This document shows, in pieces, positions 1 to 6,896 of a DNA stretch of 44,971 bases. The notes under the pieces are model-generated. The model saw only the letters and a program-made list of their open reading frames with translations, was not told the DNA's origin and did not search any database. The stretch spans positions 1-44,971 of the IMG/VR virus record IMGVR_UViG_3300010401_000046; one strand, given 5' to 3'. This stretch comes from a virus. Positions within the stretch are counted from its first letter, which is position 1, and the number at the start of each line of letters is the position of its first letter. Position numbers and translations under genes: made by a program.

Positions 1-1
1 C

Positions 2-805
2 GATTATTACAATGAACCGATGGCTTGTTTTTCTATAGCTGCTCACGAACACTCAACAATGTGATTGTGGAAAAAGGAACATGAAGTAGACGCCTTTCGA
101 AACATGCTTGAAAAATATGGTGGTCAGGGACAAATATTTGCATGTGTTTCCGACACCTATGACATTTTTAACGCTACTTCTAATTTATGGGGCGGAACTC
201 TTCGAGAGGAAGTTATCAATAGTGGTAGCACTTTGGTGATTCGTCCAGATAGTGGTCATCCTGCAACAATAGTGTTACAGGTGTTACAACGATTGGAAGA
301 AAAATTTGGAATTACAATCAATTCGAAAGGATATAAGGTTCTTAACAACGTCCGTGTAATTCAAGGTGACGGCATCGAATATGATTCTATCGCTGAAATT
401 TTATCAGTAGCGACAGACGCCGGTTATTCTGCAACAAATATTGCGTTTGGAATGGGTGGAGCACTTCTTCAAAAAGTGAATCGAGATACTTTCAATTTTG
501 CTCATAAGGCGTGTTATGCGGTCGTAAACAATGAACTAAGGGATATCTATAAAGACCCAGTAACAGGTAGTTGGAAGAAGAGCAAATCTGGAGACCTCGA
601 TTTGTATAGTTGTTATGATAGCAACGGAAAGAATTATAAAACACTCGTTCCGAACAAGTCACATATTCATCTCAAAAATGGTGATTTGTCATGGCTTCCT
701 TCTGCGACTCGGATTGTTTACGAAAATGGTAATATCGTTGTAGACGATACGTTCAGTGCTATTCGTGCTCGGGCATGCGAAACCTTAGATTTACCAACAG
801 TATGA
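2..805 (+). CDS. nadV: Nicotinamide phosphoribosyltransferase (NAMPT/NadV), C-terminal part, with in-frame TGA at 62-64
   Basis: The enzyme makes NMN from nicotinamide and PRPP, the first step of NAD salvage. The gene is open at the window's left edge. Family landmarks run in order: an SIAAHEHST segment holding the phospho-accepting His (bases 32-58), SDTYDIFN, IRPDSGHP, VIQGDGIEYD and AFGMGGALLQK, then a C-terminal KDPV/KSKSGDL region. These align with the C-terminal half of vertebrate and phage NAMPT. The oddity is a TGA at 62-64. It sits exactly in frame, directly after EHSTM, where homologues have an ordinary residue; the frame then continues as LWKKEHEVDAF. No Shine-Dalgarno precedes the TTG at 65, so a separate second gene is unlikely. 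It could be a nonsense mutation, readthrough or a sequencing error. Family assignment is very secure; whether it is functional is not. Confidence 0.92.
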
Positions 806-981
806 ATACAGAAAAATGGACCACAATAGACAACACCATTAGAGTTGCTCCAAGCTCTTATCCCATGCGTACGACGAACAAACGTATCTGCATTGATTGT
901 GGAGATTCGTTTCACTCTAAAAGAATGGCAGAACGATGTTCCGTTTGCTTGATAAAATGGCTTGTTAAGTTAGGCGAATGA
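802..981 (+). CDS. Small zinc-ribbon-like protein (59 aa)
   Basis: The start is the ATG at 802, which overlaps the NAMPT stop (ATGA); the stop likewise overlaps the next start at 978, so translational coupling is likely. The protein has two Cys pairs, CIDC and CSVC, separated by about 16 residues with basic residues between them. This is typical of a one-zinc knuckle that binds nucleic acid or protein. No family recognised. An upstream ATG at 775 would extend it further inside NAMPT and is less likely. Role unknown; it is co-transcribed with NAMPT and the DUF4406 gene. Confidence 0.7.
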   Translation: MNTEKWTTIDNTIRVAPSSYPMRTTNKRICIDCGDSFHSKRMAERCSVCLIKWLVKLGE

Positions 982-1331
982 AATTTGCAAGTGTTTTTAT
1001 TTCAGGACCATATTCTGGTGACGTTGAAGAGAACGTTCGTAAAGCACTTGAAGCTGCTGATTCGTTAATGGCTTTAGGTTACGTACCATACGTTCCTCAT
1101 CTTTGTCACTATTGGGAACTTAAGAGTCACAAGTCTTATGAAGAATGGAATTGTTACTTTAATAAATGGCTTACGATTTGTGACTACGTTCTTCGATTAC
1201 CCGGAGAAAGTTCAGGAGCAGATGCAGAAGTAAAATTGGCAAATGAACTTGGAATTAGAGTTGTTGACTCAATTGATTCTTTGGTGATAGCTTCTGCTTG
1301 TTATCCTTTGGGAAAGGAAATTGAAACTTAG
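978..1331 (+). CDS. DUF4406 / nucleoside 2-deoxyribosyltransferase-like protein
   Basis: This 117-residue protein has the Rossmann-like layout of the nucleoside 2-deoxyribosyltransferase superfamily (DUF4406 branch). An N-terminal strand leads into SGPYSGD (9-15). An EENVRKALEAADSL helix follows, then GYVPYVPHL, and then RLPGESSGADAEVKLANELG (73-92), where the Glu of the SGA.AE segment is the expected catalytic or ligand-binding acid. Phage members are usually annotated as hypothetical; superfamily members act on nucleosides or bind nucleotides. The start overlaps the preceding stop. Together with NAMPT it suggests nucleotide and nicotinamide metabolism, but the substrate is unknown. Confidence 0.8.
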   Translation: MKFASVFISGPYSGDVEENVRKALEAADSLMALGYVPYVPHLCHYWELKSHKSYEEWNCYFNKWLTICDYVLRLPGESSGADAEVKLANELGIRVVDSIDSLVIASACYPLGKEIET

Positions 1332-1740
1332 CAAATCATCAATAGCGTATTTGGAACTTCTAAGTCTGAATCTTGGTTGTATTAGATGATGAGAGACTGA
1401 ATTTGTAACACTTCTAATCCATTGCGATGTGTGCGACATGTTAGACAATGGAAGCTGGCGATTCGCACAAAGACCAGAGGCAGTGTTACTTTGAATTATC
1501 ATAATGAGAGCGGACTGCTCTTGATTAAAAACGGTTACGACTGACAACCGGGAGTCTGTGAAAAAGTCGTTATTAGTAACAGACGTGAATTTCTCTCATC
1601 AAAGTCCGTTTGGTTTTGACGAATCAGCGGACTCTAATTTTAATAGAAGTTTGAACACAGTTCAAATGGTGGAGTGGATGAATCAATCATCCCCAAACAA
1701 AAATTCCCACTTGATGAGATTCAAGTGGGTTTTGTTTTAT
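1332..1740 (+). ncRNA. Candidate structured non-coding RNA (~400 nt) ending in an intrinsic terminator
   Basis: No convincing protein is encoded here. A GTG-initiated frame from 1558 crosses the terminator and is not protein-like until the ATG at 1753. Perfect inverted repeats are dense: 1405-1412 with 1482-1489 (8 bp) encloses 1419-1424/1446-1451 (6 bp) and 1455-1458/1474-1477 (4 bp), forming a multibranch junction. Simple hairpins follow at 1507-1521, 1532-1550, 1554-1584, 1603-1633, 1650-1666 (7 bp, 3-nt loop) and 1676-1692. Upstream, 1335-1340/1385-1390 and 1363-1367/1394-1398 interleave, which would allow a pseudoknot. A textbook terminator closes the region. No tRNA, tmRNA, RNase P or group I intron core was recognised. 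The exact 5' end is unknown. Confidence 0.6.
1706..1738 (+). terminator. Intrinsic terminator
   Basis: A perfect 9-bp stem (1706-1714 with 1721-1729), 6-nt loop TGAGAT, followed by TTTTGTTTT (1730-1738). It ends the structured-RNA region 15 bases before the exonuclease ATG at 1753. The exonuclease therefore needs its own promoter or depends on readthrough. Confidence 0.85.
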
Positions 1741-1752
1741 AAAAACAAGAAT

Positions 1753-2397
1753 ATGAAAAATCTAAAATCAGTTTGGAAAATTTGGAATCAGTTAGACCGA
1801 CTGTTTGGACGCGTCCAAATTCCTTGTAAATACGCAAAGAACATTGTCGTGATTGATTGTGAAACGACCGGAACCAATGCAGGTTATCATGAGTCTTTTG
1901 AATGGGGTGCGATTTTGGTCGATGGTCACACTTTTGAATCTATTGGAGAACTTTGTTGGAGGCATAAAATTCTATATCCTGAACGAGCTACTTCGAAAGC
2001 CATGAAAGTTAACGGTCAGTCTTTAGAAGAACTTTCAACATTGCCGATGACAGAAGCTCAATTTGTTAAGAGCTTTCATTCATTTTTTATTAAAAGCTCT
2101 TCTATACGTCTGTGCGCTTGGAATGCTGGTTTTGATGTGGCGTTTCTTAAAGCTGCTTATGAGCGAACAGGATACCAAAAAGAGTGGGAAGAAATAGACC
2201 ATCATATCATCGACCTGTGGACCATCTTTGACTACTACAATCATACTCGCTTGAATGGTTCAAATACTAATTGGCTTGGCATTACAGGGGCAGCAAAGGC
2301 TCTTAATATCGAGATACCAAAAGACCTCAATCTTCATCGTGCTCTTGATGATTGTAAAATTGAATACCTTATTTTGAAAAAGCTGTTTCAAATTTGA
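1753..2397 (+). CDS. DEDDh-family 3'-5' exonuclease (DnaQ/RNase T-like)
   Basis: This 214-residue protein has all the DEDDh exonuclease motifs. Exo I is VVIDCETTG with D35 and E37. Exo II is WNAGFDVAFL with D128. Exo III is HRALDD with H195 and D200. These two-metal enzymes remove 3'-terminal nucleotides from DNA or RNA; there is no polymerase domain, so it is a stand-alone exonuclease like RNase T or the Pol III epsilon subunit. I chose the ATG at 1753 because the frame extending upstream to 1558 runs through a strong terminator and is not protein-like. The leader is A-rich with no Shine-Dalgarno. RNase H follows after a 31-base gap, so an RNA-primer or nucleotide-recycling role is plausible. 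Confidence 0.88.
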   Translation: MKNLKSVWKIWNQLDRLFGRVQIPCKYAKNIVVIDCETTGTNAGYHESFEWGAILVDGHTFESIGELCWRHKILYPERATSKAMKVNGQSLEELSTLPMTEAQFVKSFHSFFIKSSSIRLCAWNAGFDVAFLKAAYERTGYQKEWEEIDHHIIDLWTIFDYYNHTRLNGSNTNWLGITGAAKALNIEIPKDLNLHRALDDCKIEYLILKKLFQI

Positions 2398-2428
2398 ACT
2401 TTGAGTTGTTATCATTGGTTTCAAAATC

Positions 2429-2896
2429 ATGTTTGTTAGTCTTTTTTCAGATGCATCTCATTGTAGCAAATTACAAGTAGCTGCTTGGGGCGCATGGATA
2501 AAATCTGAACGAGGTCGCATATATGGAGGAGCGCCATTTAAAAACACTGTGGCAAATTCATTAGCGGCTGAAATGATGGCTGTGGCAAACGCATTGACAC
2601 TTGGAATCAATAAGGGAATCATACGTTCTGGTGATACTGTATTGATTCAATCCGATTGTAAAGAAGCACTCGCATTTTTCGAGAAACACAATCGTGGTAC
2701 CAGAACGTATGACGAATTGTCTCGATTCGTTCGCAAACTGTCTGTCACACATAACATTCTCTTGAAATGGAAGCACGTTAAAGGTCATGTGACTGGCGGG
2801 GCAACGAGAAATGAAGTAAATAATATTTGTGATAGAATAGCGCGAAGAGAAATGAGAAAAGCTAGAACACTTAAAACAGGAGAAATAAATGTCTGA
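2429..2896 (+). CDS. Ribonuclease H (RNase HI type)
   Basis: This 155-residue protein carries the RNase HI catalytic set: D8 in FSDASH, E48 in LAAEMMAV, D76 in QSDCKEAL and D135 in ICDRIARRE, with the KHVKGH loop (His 120) before the last acid. It cleaves the RNA strand of RNA-DNA hybrids, most likely removing replication primers or R-loops. Length is normal for the family. It follows a DEDDh exonuclease and its end overlaps the next small gene by 8 bases, consistent with one operon. Confidence 0.92.
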   Translation: MFVSLFSDASHCSKLQVAAWGAWIKSERGRIYGGAPFKNTVANSLAAEMMAVANALTLGINKGIIRSGDTVLIQSDCKEALAFFEKHNRGTRTYDELSRFVRKLSVTHNILLKWKHVKGHVTGGATRNEVNNICDRIARREMRKARTLKTGEINV

Positions 2897-3089
2897 CCGT
2901 CACAGGGGTTATATCGTTATTTTGGAAAACGACATCAAAGATGAATATTCCGAAGAAGTAATCAATGCTATTCGAATGTTTAAAGGTGTCATTAATGTTG
3001 AACCAATTGTAACAAATCCTGATAGTCTGATTTCGGAAGAAAGAGCTAAACGCGAACTTCGAACGAAAATCTTTGATATTCTTAAGTAG
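2889..3089 (+). CDS. Conserved small phage protein (66 aa), function unknown
   Basis: The protein begins with an RGYIVILENDI strand, then a helix (EEVINAIRMFKGVINVEPIV), then a charged C-terminal helix (SEERAKRELRTKIFDILK). I recognise this layout, a strand followed by a 'KGV..V.P' segment and a terminal 'R.EL...I..IL' helix, as a recurrent small hypothetical protein of tailed phages; no biochemical function is known to me. The ATG at 2889 is preceded by an AGGAG Shine-Dalgarno inside the end of the RNase H gene. Confidence 0.8.
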   Translation: MSDRHRGYIVILENDIKDEYSEEVINAIRMFKGVINVEPIVTNPDSLISEERAKRELRTKIFDILK

Positions 3090-3097
3090 AGAATTGA

Positions 3098-3805
3098 ATG
3101 AAAAAATATTGGACCGAATTCGTAGATTATACATATCAAGACGCCGTTTTAGATTCGAAAGATGATAGCGGCCAAGATTTTTCTTGGAGTGCCATTCAGT
3201 ATTATCTCTGTTGGTGGGGCAGGAAAATATGGAAGGGTGGAAAAGACCTCGACCTTTCGGTCCCAAATTCACTTCATCTCCTAGAAGAAGCACAGGAGCT
3301 TATCAATGCTATTGAAGCTTATAAGAAGAATCCGACCAACAGAAAGCTTTTTGATGATGTTCGATACGAGCTTGCTGACATTGTAGGGTTTGCCTATGAT
3401 ATTGCAGGAGACTTTGGAATCAATCTCACGACAGCCATTCTTGAGAAGATGGAAATAAACAAGAAGCGGAAATGGCATGAGCCAGATGAGAATGGAATGA
3501 TTCGACATATTGAAGAACCAGACCCATCACTTAGTGTGCCAATAGTTGCCTGTGGCCGAGTTACATCAAATTTCAGTGTAACCAACGCTTCAAAAGATGG
3601 TATAGAAAAAACTCTAACTGGAATCAAAATACCAAATTTGAATAATTGGCTTTGGTTTCATGATAATGATATGAAAAGCGATGGAAACGTTTTTATTGGA
3701 ACCAATGGCTTCATATCAGTTGATGAAGGATTTAAACACGTTCCATATTTGGAAATTGACCGAAGTCTTATCCAAGGTACGGTTCGTTCGTTTTTCTTTT
3801 TTTAA
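3098..3805 (+). CDS. MazG-like nucleotide pyrophosphohydrolase with C-terminal extension
   Basis: Residues ~60-150 form an all-alpha NTP pyrophosphohydrolase domain: HLLEEAQELINAI supplies the EExxE acids and YELADIVGFAYD supplies the ExxD pair. This region then runs into NKKRKWHEPDENGMIRHI, which resembles the tail of phage MazG-like proteins. Such enzymes hydrolyse (d)NTPs, or (p)ppGpp in some phage MazG proteins; the substrate cannot be read from sequence. The ~85-residue C-terminal part has no recognised domain. It ends in FFFF encoded by a T-rich run directly before the next gene, so its terminus could be altered by a slip there. Spacing to the next gene is 3 bases. Confidence 0.75.
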   Translation: MKKYWTEFVDYTYQDAVLDSKDDSGQDFSWSAIQYYLCWWGRKIWKGGKDLDLSVPNSLHLLEEAQELINAIEAYKKNPTNRKLFDDVRYELADIVGFAYDIAGDFGINLTTAILEKMEINKKRKWHEPDENGMIRHIEEPDPSLSVPIVACGRVTSNFSVTNASKDGIEKTLTGIKIPNLNNWLWFHDNDMKSDGNVFIGTNGFISVDEGFKHVPYLEIDRSLIQGTVRSFFFF

Positions 3806-3808
3806 AAA

Positions 3809-4411
3809 ATGGCTGTTAGAACGTGTCTTTGGTGTGGTGAACCGATTCAATTGAATTTTGATAATCGGTTTGTTGCGCATCTTACGGTAGAATCGAATCC
3901 GAAAGAGTGTAAAGGCAGTTATGAACAACAACTTATGAAAGCAGAGATTATCGTAACTTCTGGTGACATGTTTTCAGTTAATGCTGATGGAATAGTGAAT
4001 CCTTGTAATGCTTTAGGAATTGCTGGTGCAGGACTGTCTAAGCTTTTTCGAGAGATGTATCCGGACAATTTCGAGCTTTACGTAGAGGCTTGCAAGAACC
4101 GTGTTCTCAAGCATTCGATTGTGTTTATGACACACAATCCAGAACGAAGACATCCGTTTGTGTTCAATTTCCCTTCAAAGCCAAATCCTCGTATTCCAGC
4201 AAATCTTGGAAACATATCTTCTACAATGCCAAGCTTCATTCAGAAGCTAAAAGAAGCTCAGATAATGGGATTGTCTTCTGTAGTTGTTCCTGCTTTGGGA
4301 TGTGGTCTTGGAGGATTGTCGTGGGACAAAGTCTTACTCATACTGCAATATTATCTTGAGCGAGTTGAATGGACTTTTCCAATCACAATTTATCTTTTTG
4401 GACCTCAATGA
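3809..4411 (+). CDS. Macrodomain (ADP-ribose-binding, DarG-like) protein with N-terminal zinc finger
   Basis: Residues 1-40 hold C6, C9, H24 and C34, a plausible zinc finger. Residues ~46-200 form a macrodomain: SGDMFSVNADGIVNPCNALG, then IAGAGLSKLFREMYP, then FNFPSKPNPR, then VVPALGCGLGGLSWDKV. The 'NFP[ST]K' and 'P.LGCGLGGL.W' signatures are characteristic of the DarG/Alc1-like branch. Known members bind ADP-ribose and many remove it; DarG reverses DNA ADP-ribosylation by the toxin DarT. I infer, without proof, that this phage protein may remove host-defence ADP-ribosylation or process ADP-ribose. It lies about 3 kb from a NAMPT gene. Confidence 0.85.
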   Translation: MAVRTCLWCGEPIQLNFDNRFVAHLTVESNPKECKGSYEQQLMKAEIIVTSGDMFSVNADGIVNPCNALGIAGAGLSKLFREMYPDNFELYVEACKNRVLKHSIVFMTHNPERRHPFVFNFPSKPNPRIPANLGNISSTMPSFIQKLKEAQIMGLSSVVVPALGCGLGGLSWDKVLLILQYYLERVEWTFPITIYLFGPQ

Positions 4412-4421
4412 AATTTTCGCT

Positions 4422-4724
4422 ATGTCAAAAACGTCTTATCAAATTCCATTTGATTCAAAAGGAAATTTGGAATCATATCCTTCAACACATACGGTCTGGA
4501 AGGAAAATTTTGAGTTTGATGCAACATTGACGTTTGATGGATTCTATCGAGGACGAAGTGCGGCAGGTACGACATTTATTAATAAACAAACGGGTCTATC
4601 TTATTCCATGTTCCTTAAGGACTTTGATGAGGTTATACGAAAAGGTATCTTCAATGGAGGTTTAATCATAGGTCGATTCACATTTCAAAAGCGCGGAAAA
4701 AATTATGGAATCAGAATGATATGA
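4422..4724 (+). CDS. Hypothetical protein (100 aa)
   Basis: The start is the ATG at 4422, 11 bases after the macrodomain stop. The frame is open further upstream inside the macrodomain gene, but that part is a shadow. The sequence suggests a small mixed alpha/beta fold with a central DATLTFDGFYRGRSAAGTTF segment and a basic C-terminus (FQKRGKNYGIRMI). No signal peptide and no Cys motif. No family recognised. The stop overlaps the start of the YqhA-like gene (ATGA at 4721). Confidence 0.65.
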   Translation: MSKTSYQIPFDSKGNLESYPSTHTVWKENFEFDATLTFDGFYRGRSAAGTTFINKQTGLSYSMFLKDFDEVIRKGIFNGGLIIGRFTFQKRGKNYGIRMI

Positions 4725-5212
4725 AAATTTTCGAACGTTTAATTTATGCTGGCCGGTGGGTCATTGCTCCAATGTATGTCGGCCTCTTTGTTGGCAATCT
4801 CATCTATGTTTATAAGTTTTTCGTAGAACTGCTTGATTTGTGCGAACGCATTCTTGTTATTACAGAAGCAGAGCTTCTAATAGGAATTCTCAATCTTGTC
4901 GATATTACGATGATTGGGAATCTTATCGTTATGATTATGATAGGAGGATACTCCATCTTTATTCAGAAAATCGTAATCCGCAATGAAGAAGAACGCCCTC
5001 AGTGGTTAAACAATATCAACTCTGGAACCTTGAAGGTTAAAATGGGAATGTCGCTTATTGGAGTTTCAAGCATTCATCTTCTTAAAGATTTCGTCTCTCA
5101 AGGAGACATCAATTGGAAACATGTGGTCATTCATTTGATTTTTGTAACGTCATCATTTGCGATGGCAAAGATAGACAGTATCTTACATCCAGTAATAAAT
5201 CATGGTAAATAA
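4721..5212 (+). CDS. UPF0114 / YqhA-family inner-membrane protein
   Basis: This 163-residue protein follows bacterial YqhA (UPF0114) along its length. It opens with a YAGRWVIAPMYVGL first membrane segment, continues with FFVELLDLCERI and a second hydrophobic segment (LVDITMIGNLIVMIMIGGY), then PQWLNNINSGTLKVKMGMSLIGVSSIHLLKDF, and ends with a final membrane segment before a short basic tail. Three to four membrane helices are predicted by eye. Cellular function is unknown. In a phage it may alter the host inner membrane (superinfection exclusion or ion homeostasis); that is inference. It overlaps the following lipoprotein gene by 11 bases. Confidence 0.88.
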   Translation: MKIFERLIYAGRWVIAPMYVGLFVGNLIYVYKFFVELLDLCERILVITEAELLIGILNLVDITMIGNLIVMIMIGGYSIFIQKIVIRNEEERPQWLNNINSGTLKVKMGMSLIGVSSIHLLKDFVSQGDINWKHVVIHLIFVTSSFAMAKIDSILHPVINHGK

Positions 5213-5615
5213 AAAATATGTGTTCGTATTGTGTGCGTTCGTCTTCACGTTTAGTTGTTGTTCAAAAAAGCATAGGACCATCTCGTCTCATTCTAAAGTG
5301 TATCATTTGAAAAATGGAACATACGGAATACAAAATGATGGGGACTTTTTTATTTACTATTTGGGTTCCGACCCATATAACGGTTCTAACACTTCTCTAA
5401 CGCTTACATCAAGCGGTCGATGGGTGAATGAAGGTAAAATTACACCAAGCGAAAAAGAAGAAATAGAGACAGAACAACCGGTCGAAGAAATAGAGACGAC
5501 TGAAACAGCCACCGAATCGGATGCTAATGACGCCGGAGAAAGTTCCGATGGGAGCGATGGTGGAGGAAGTGATGGAGGAGACGGCGGCAGCGATGGAGGT
5601 GGAGGAGGCGACTAA
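5202..5615 (+). CDS. Putative lipoprotein with acidic Gly/Ser/Asp-rich tail
   Basis: The N-terminus is a classical lipoprotein signal: basic NKK, hydrophobic core, then a TFSCC lipobox around residue 19. About 60 residues of possible globular sequence follow. The rest is low complexity: a Glu/Thr-rich stretch, then a run of GGSDGG-type repeats to the end (roughly 35 residues). The tail is probably disordered and strongly acidic. With the adjacent YqhA-like membrane protein it forms a two-gene envelope module, so a role at the host surface (for example blocking superinfection) is conceivable but untested. Confidence 0.7.
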   Translation: MVNKKYVFVLCAFVFTFSCCSKKHRTISSHSKVYHLKNGTYGIQNDGDFFIYYLGSDPYNGSNTSLTLTSSGRWVNEGKITPSEKEEIETEQPVEEIETTETATESDANDAGESSDGSDGGGSDGGDGGSDGGGGGD

Positions 5616-5714
5616 TTTTCTAAAAGAAATAAATAAAACAACCCTAGTTTTTGAACTTCAAAGTGAAACTGCTGGTTGTATCATCATAAGTTACTTAACA
5701 AAACAATTAAACAC

Positions 5715-6815
5715 ATGAATGATACACTCGATTTAAGTAATGTTCTTAAAGGAACAGGAGTCATCTCAACAGCGGTCGGCCCAAAGCATCTTTTGGATGT
5801 TAATCCAGACGAGGGAACTATTGTCGGCTGTCTTAACAGCAATGATAACATTTATCATCGTTCAACATCGAAGAATTGGACTGAACAATCGTATGGTAAT
5901 CTTCCTTACGAGCGTTTGGAAGGCGTAACAATCGAAAATCTTCTAACTAAGACCCACCTCGATTGGCAGGTCAACAAGGTTCCTCTATACACAGAGGTTG
6001 GTGATTCGAAGATTCTTGTTCCAGATTATTACGGAACGTTACGAGAAGATACAAATGAAGTTCTCGGAATCGTGAAGTCGCGATACGAAGTATTGCAAAA
6101 TTCACAACTCGTTGACGCTGTCACACCGTTCATGGAAATCGAAGACCTGTGTCTTGAATCGGGCGGTTATTTCAGTGACAACAAGAACAACCGTGCTGGT
6201 CACAAGGTCTACATTCAATTCAAGCTTCCAAATTACATCACAGTAAACGGAGACCCGACAGAAACAATGCTGTTCATCAGCAATTCGCATGATGGAACGT
6301 CTGGAGTGTTCATTGGATTGACGTGCGTTCGTACTGTATGCCGCAACACGTTTCAGATGAATTTAAACAGTGCTTCTATTCGTATTCGTCACACAGCAAC
6401 GATGAACGACAAAGTCATTCAAGCATACAAGACTTTGAACATTGCAAATCAGCTTACGACGCAACTCAATGACATCTTCAACCAGATGTCGAGTGTTTCT
6501 GTCAACACGAAGCAAATCAACGAGGTTCTTACACTTGTTGCGACTCCTGAGTACAAGCAAAAGGGTAAGGAAAACGAGGAGCAGAGTACGCGCATCAATA
6601 ACATTGTTGCTGACATGAGCGAGTGGGTTGAGAAGGAGTTCAACAGTTCTCCGGCACTCAACGGCAATATGTATGGACTTTGGAATGGCATTACGGCTTA
6701 TTACAATCATGGTGTAAACTTCCGTAAATCAGACCGGTTCAATCAAATTATCATGGGCACGTCTGCAAAGAAAATGGATAAGGCATTTGGTATTCTTACC
6801 AAGACGTTAGCCTAA
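5715..6815 (+). CDS. DUF932 phage/plasmid-like protein
   Basis: This 366-residue protein matches the DUF932 (phage/plasmid-like protein) family. The central part is typical: KSRYEVLQNSQLVDAVTPFM, a middle segment with IQFKLPNYITVNGDPTE, then LFISNSHDGTSGVFIGLTCVRTVCRNTF, followed by a helical region with RIRHTA. The family is common on large phages and plasmids, often near replication or recombination genes, and its function is unknown. I chose the ATG at 5715; an earlier in-frame ATG at 5676 adds 13 unconvincing residues. No Shine-Dalgarno, A-rich leader. Confidence 0.88.
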   Translation: MNDTLDLSNVLKGTGVISTAVGPKHLLDVNPDEGTIVGCLNSNDNIYHRSTSKNWTEQSYGNLPYERLEGVTIENLLTKTHLDWQVNKVPLYTEVGDSKILVPDYYGTLREDTNEVLGIVKSRYEVLQNSQLVDAVTPFMEIEDLCLESGGYFSDNKNNRAGHKVYIQFKLPNYITVNGDPTETMLFISNSHDGTSGVFIGLTCVRTVCRNTFQMNLNSASIRIRHTATMNDKVIQAYKTLNIANQLTTQLNDIFNQMSSVSVNTKQINEVLTLVATPEYKQKGKENEEQSTRINNIVADMSEWVEKEFNSSPALNGNMYGLWNGITAYYNHGVNFRKSDRFNQIIMGTSAKKMDKAFGILTKTLA

Positions 6816-6836
6816 GACCAAAAACGATACGCAACC

Positions 6837-6859
6837 GGGACCATTCGTTGGGTGGTCCC
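6837..6859 (+). terminator. Probable terminator hairpin
   Basis: A perfect 7-bp stem, GGGACCA (6837-6843) with TGGTCCC (6853-6859), around a 9-nt loop. It lies between the DUF932 and ParB-like genes. Only a weak, interrupted T-rich tail follows, so termination may be partial. Confidence 0.45.
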
Positions 6860-6896
6860 AAATAATCTTTAATTACTCATAAAAACAATATAGACT

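Noticed and set aside
62-64. TGA reassigned to a sense codon in this phage
   Set aside because: Many genes in the window end in TGA overlapping the next ATG, so TGA works as a stop.
1332-1740. tmRNA, RNase P RNA or group I intron
   Set aside because: No tRNA-like T arm or tag ORF, no P4-type conserved boxes and no paired core sequences could be found by eye.
1558-1752. N-terminal extension of the exonuclease from GTG 1558
   Set aside because: It passes through a strong terminator and several hairpins and is not protein-like; the ATG at 1753 begins the recognisable protein.
6363-6710. Minus-strand ORF inside the DUF932 gene
   Set aside because: Antisense shadow of a strongly supported gene, with no homology-like features.
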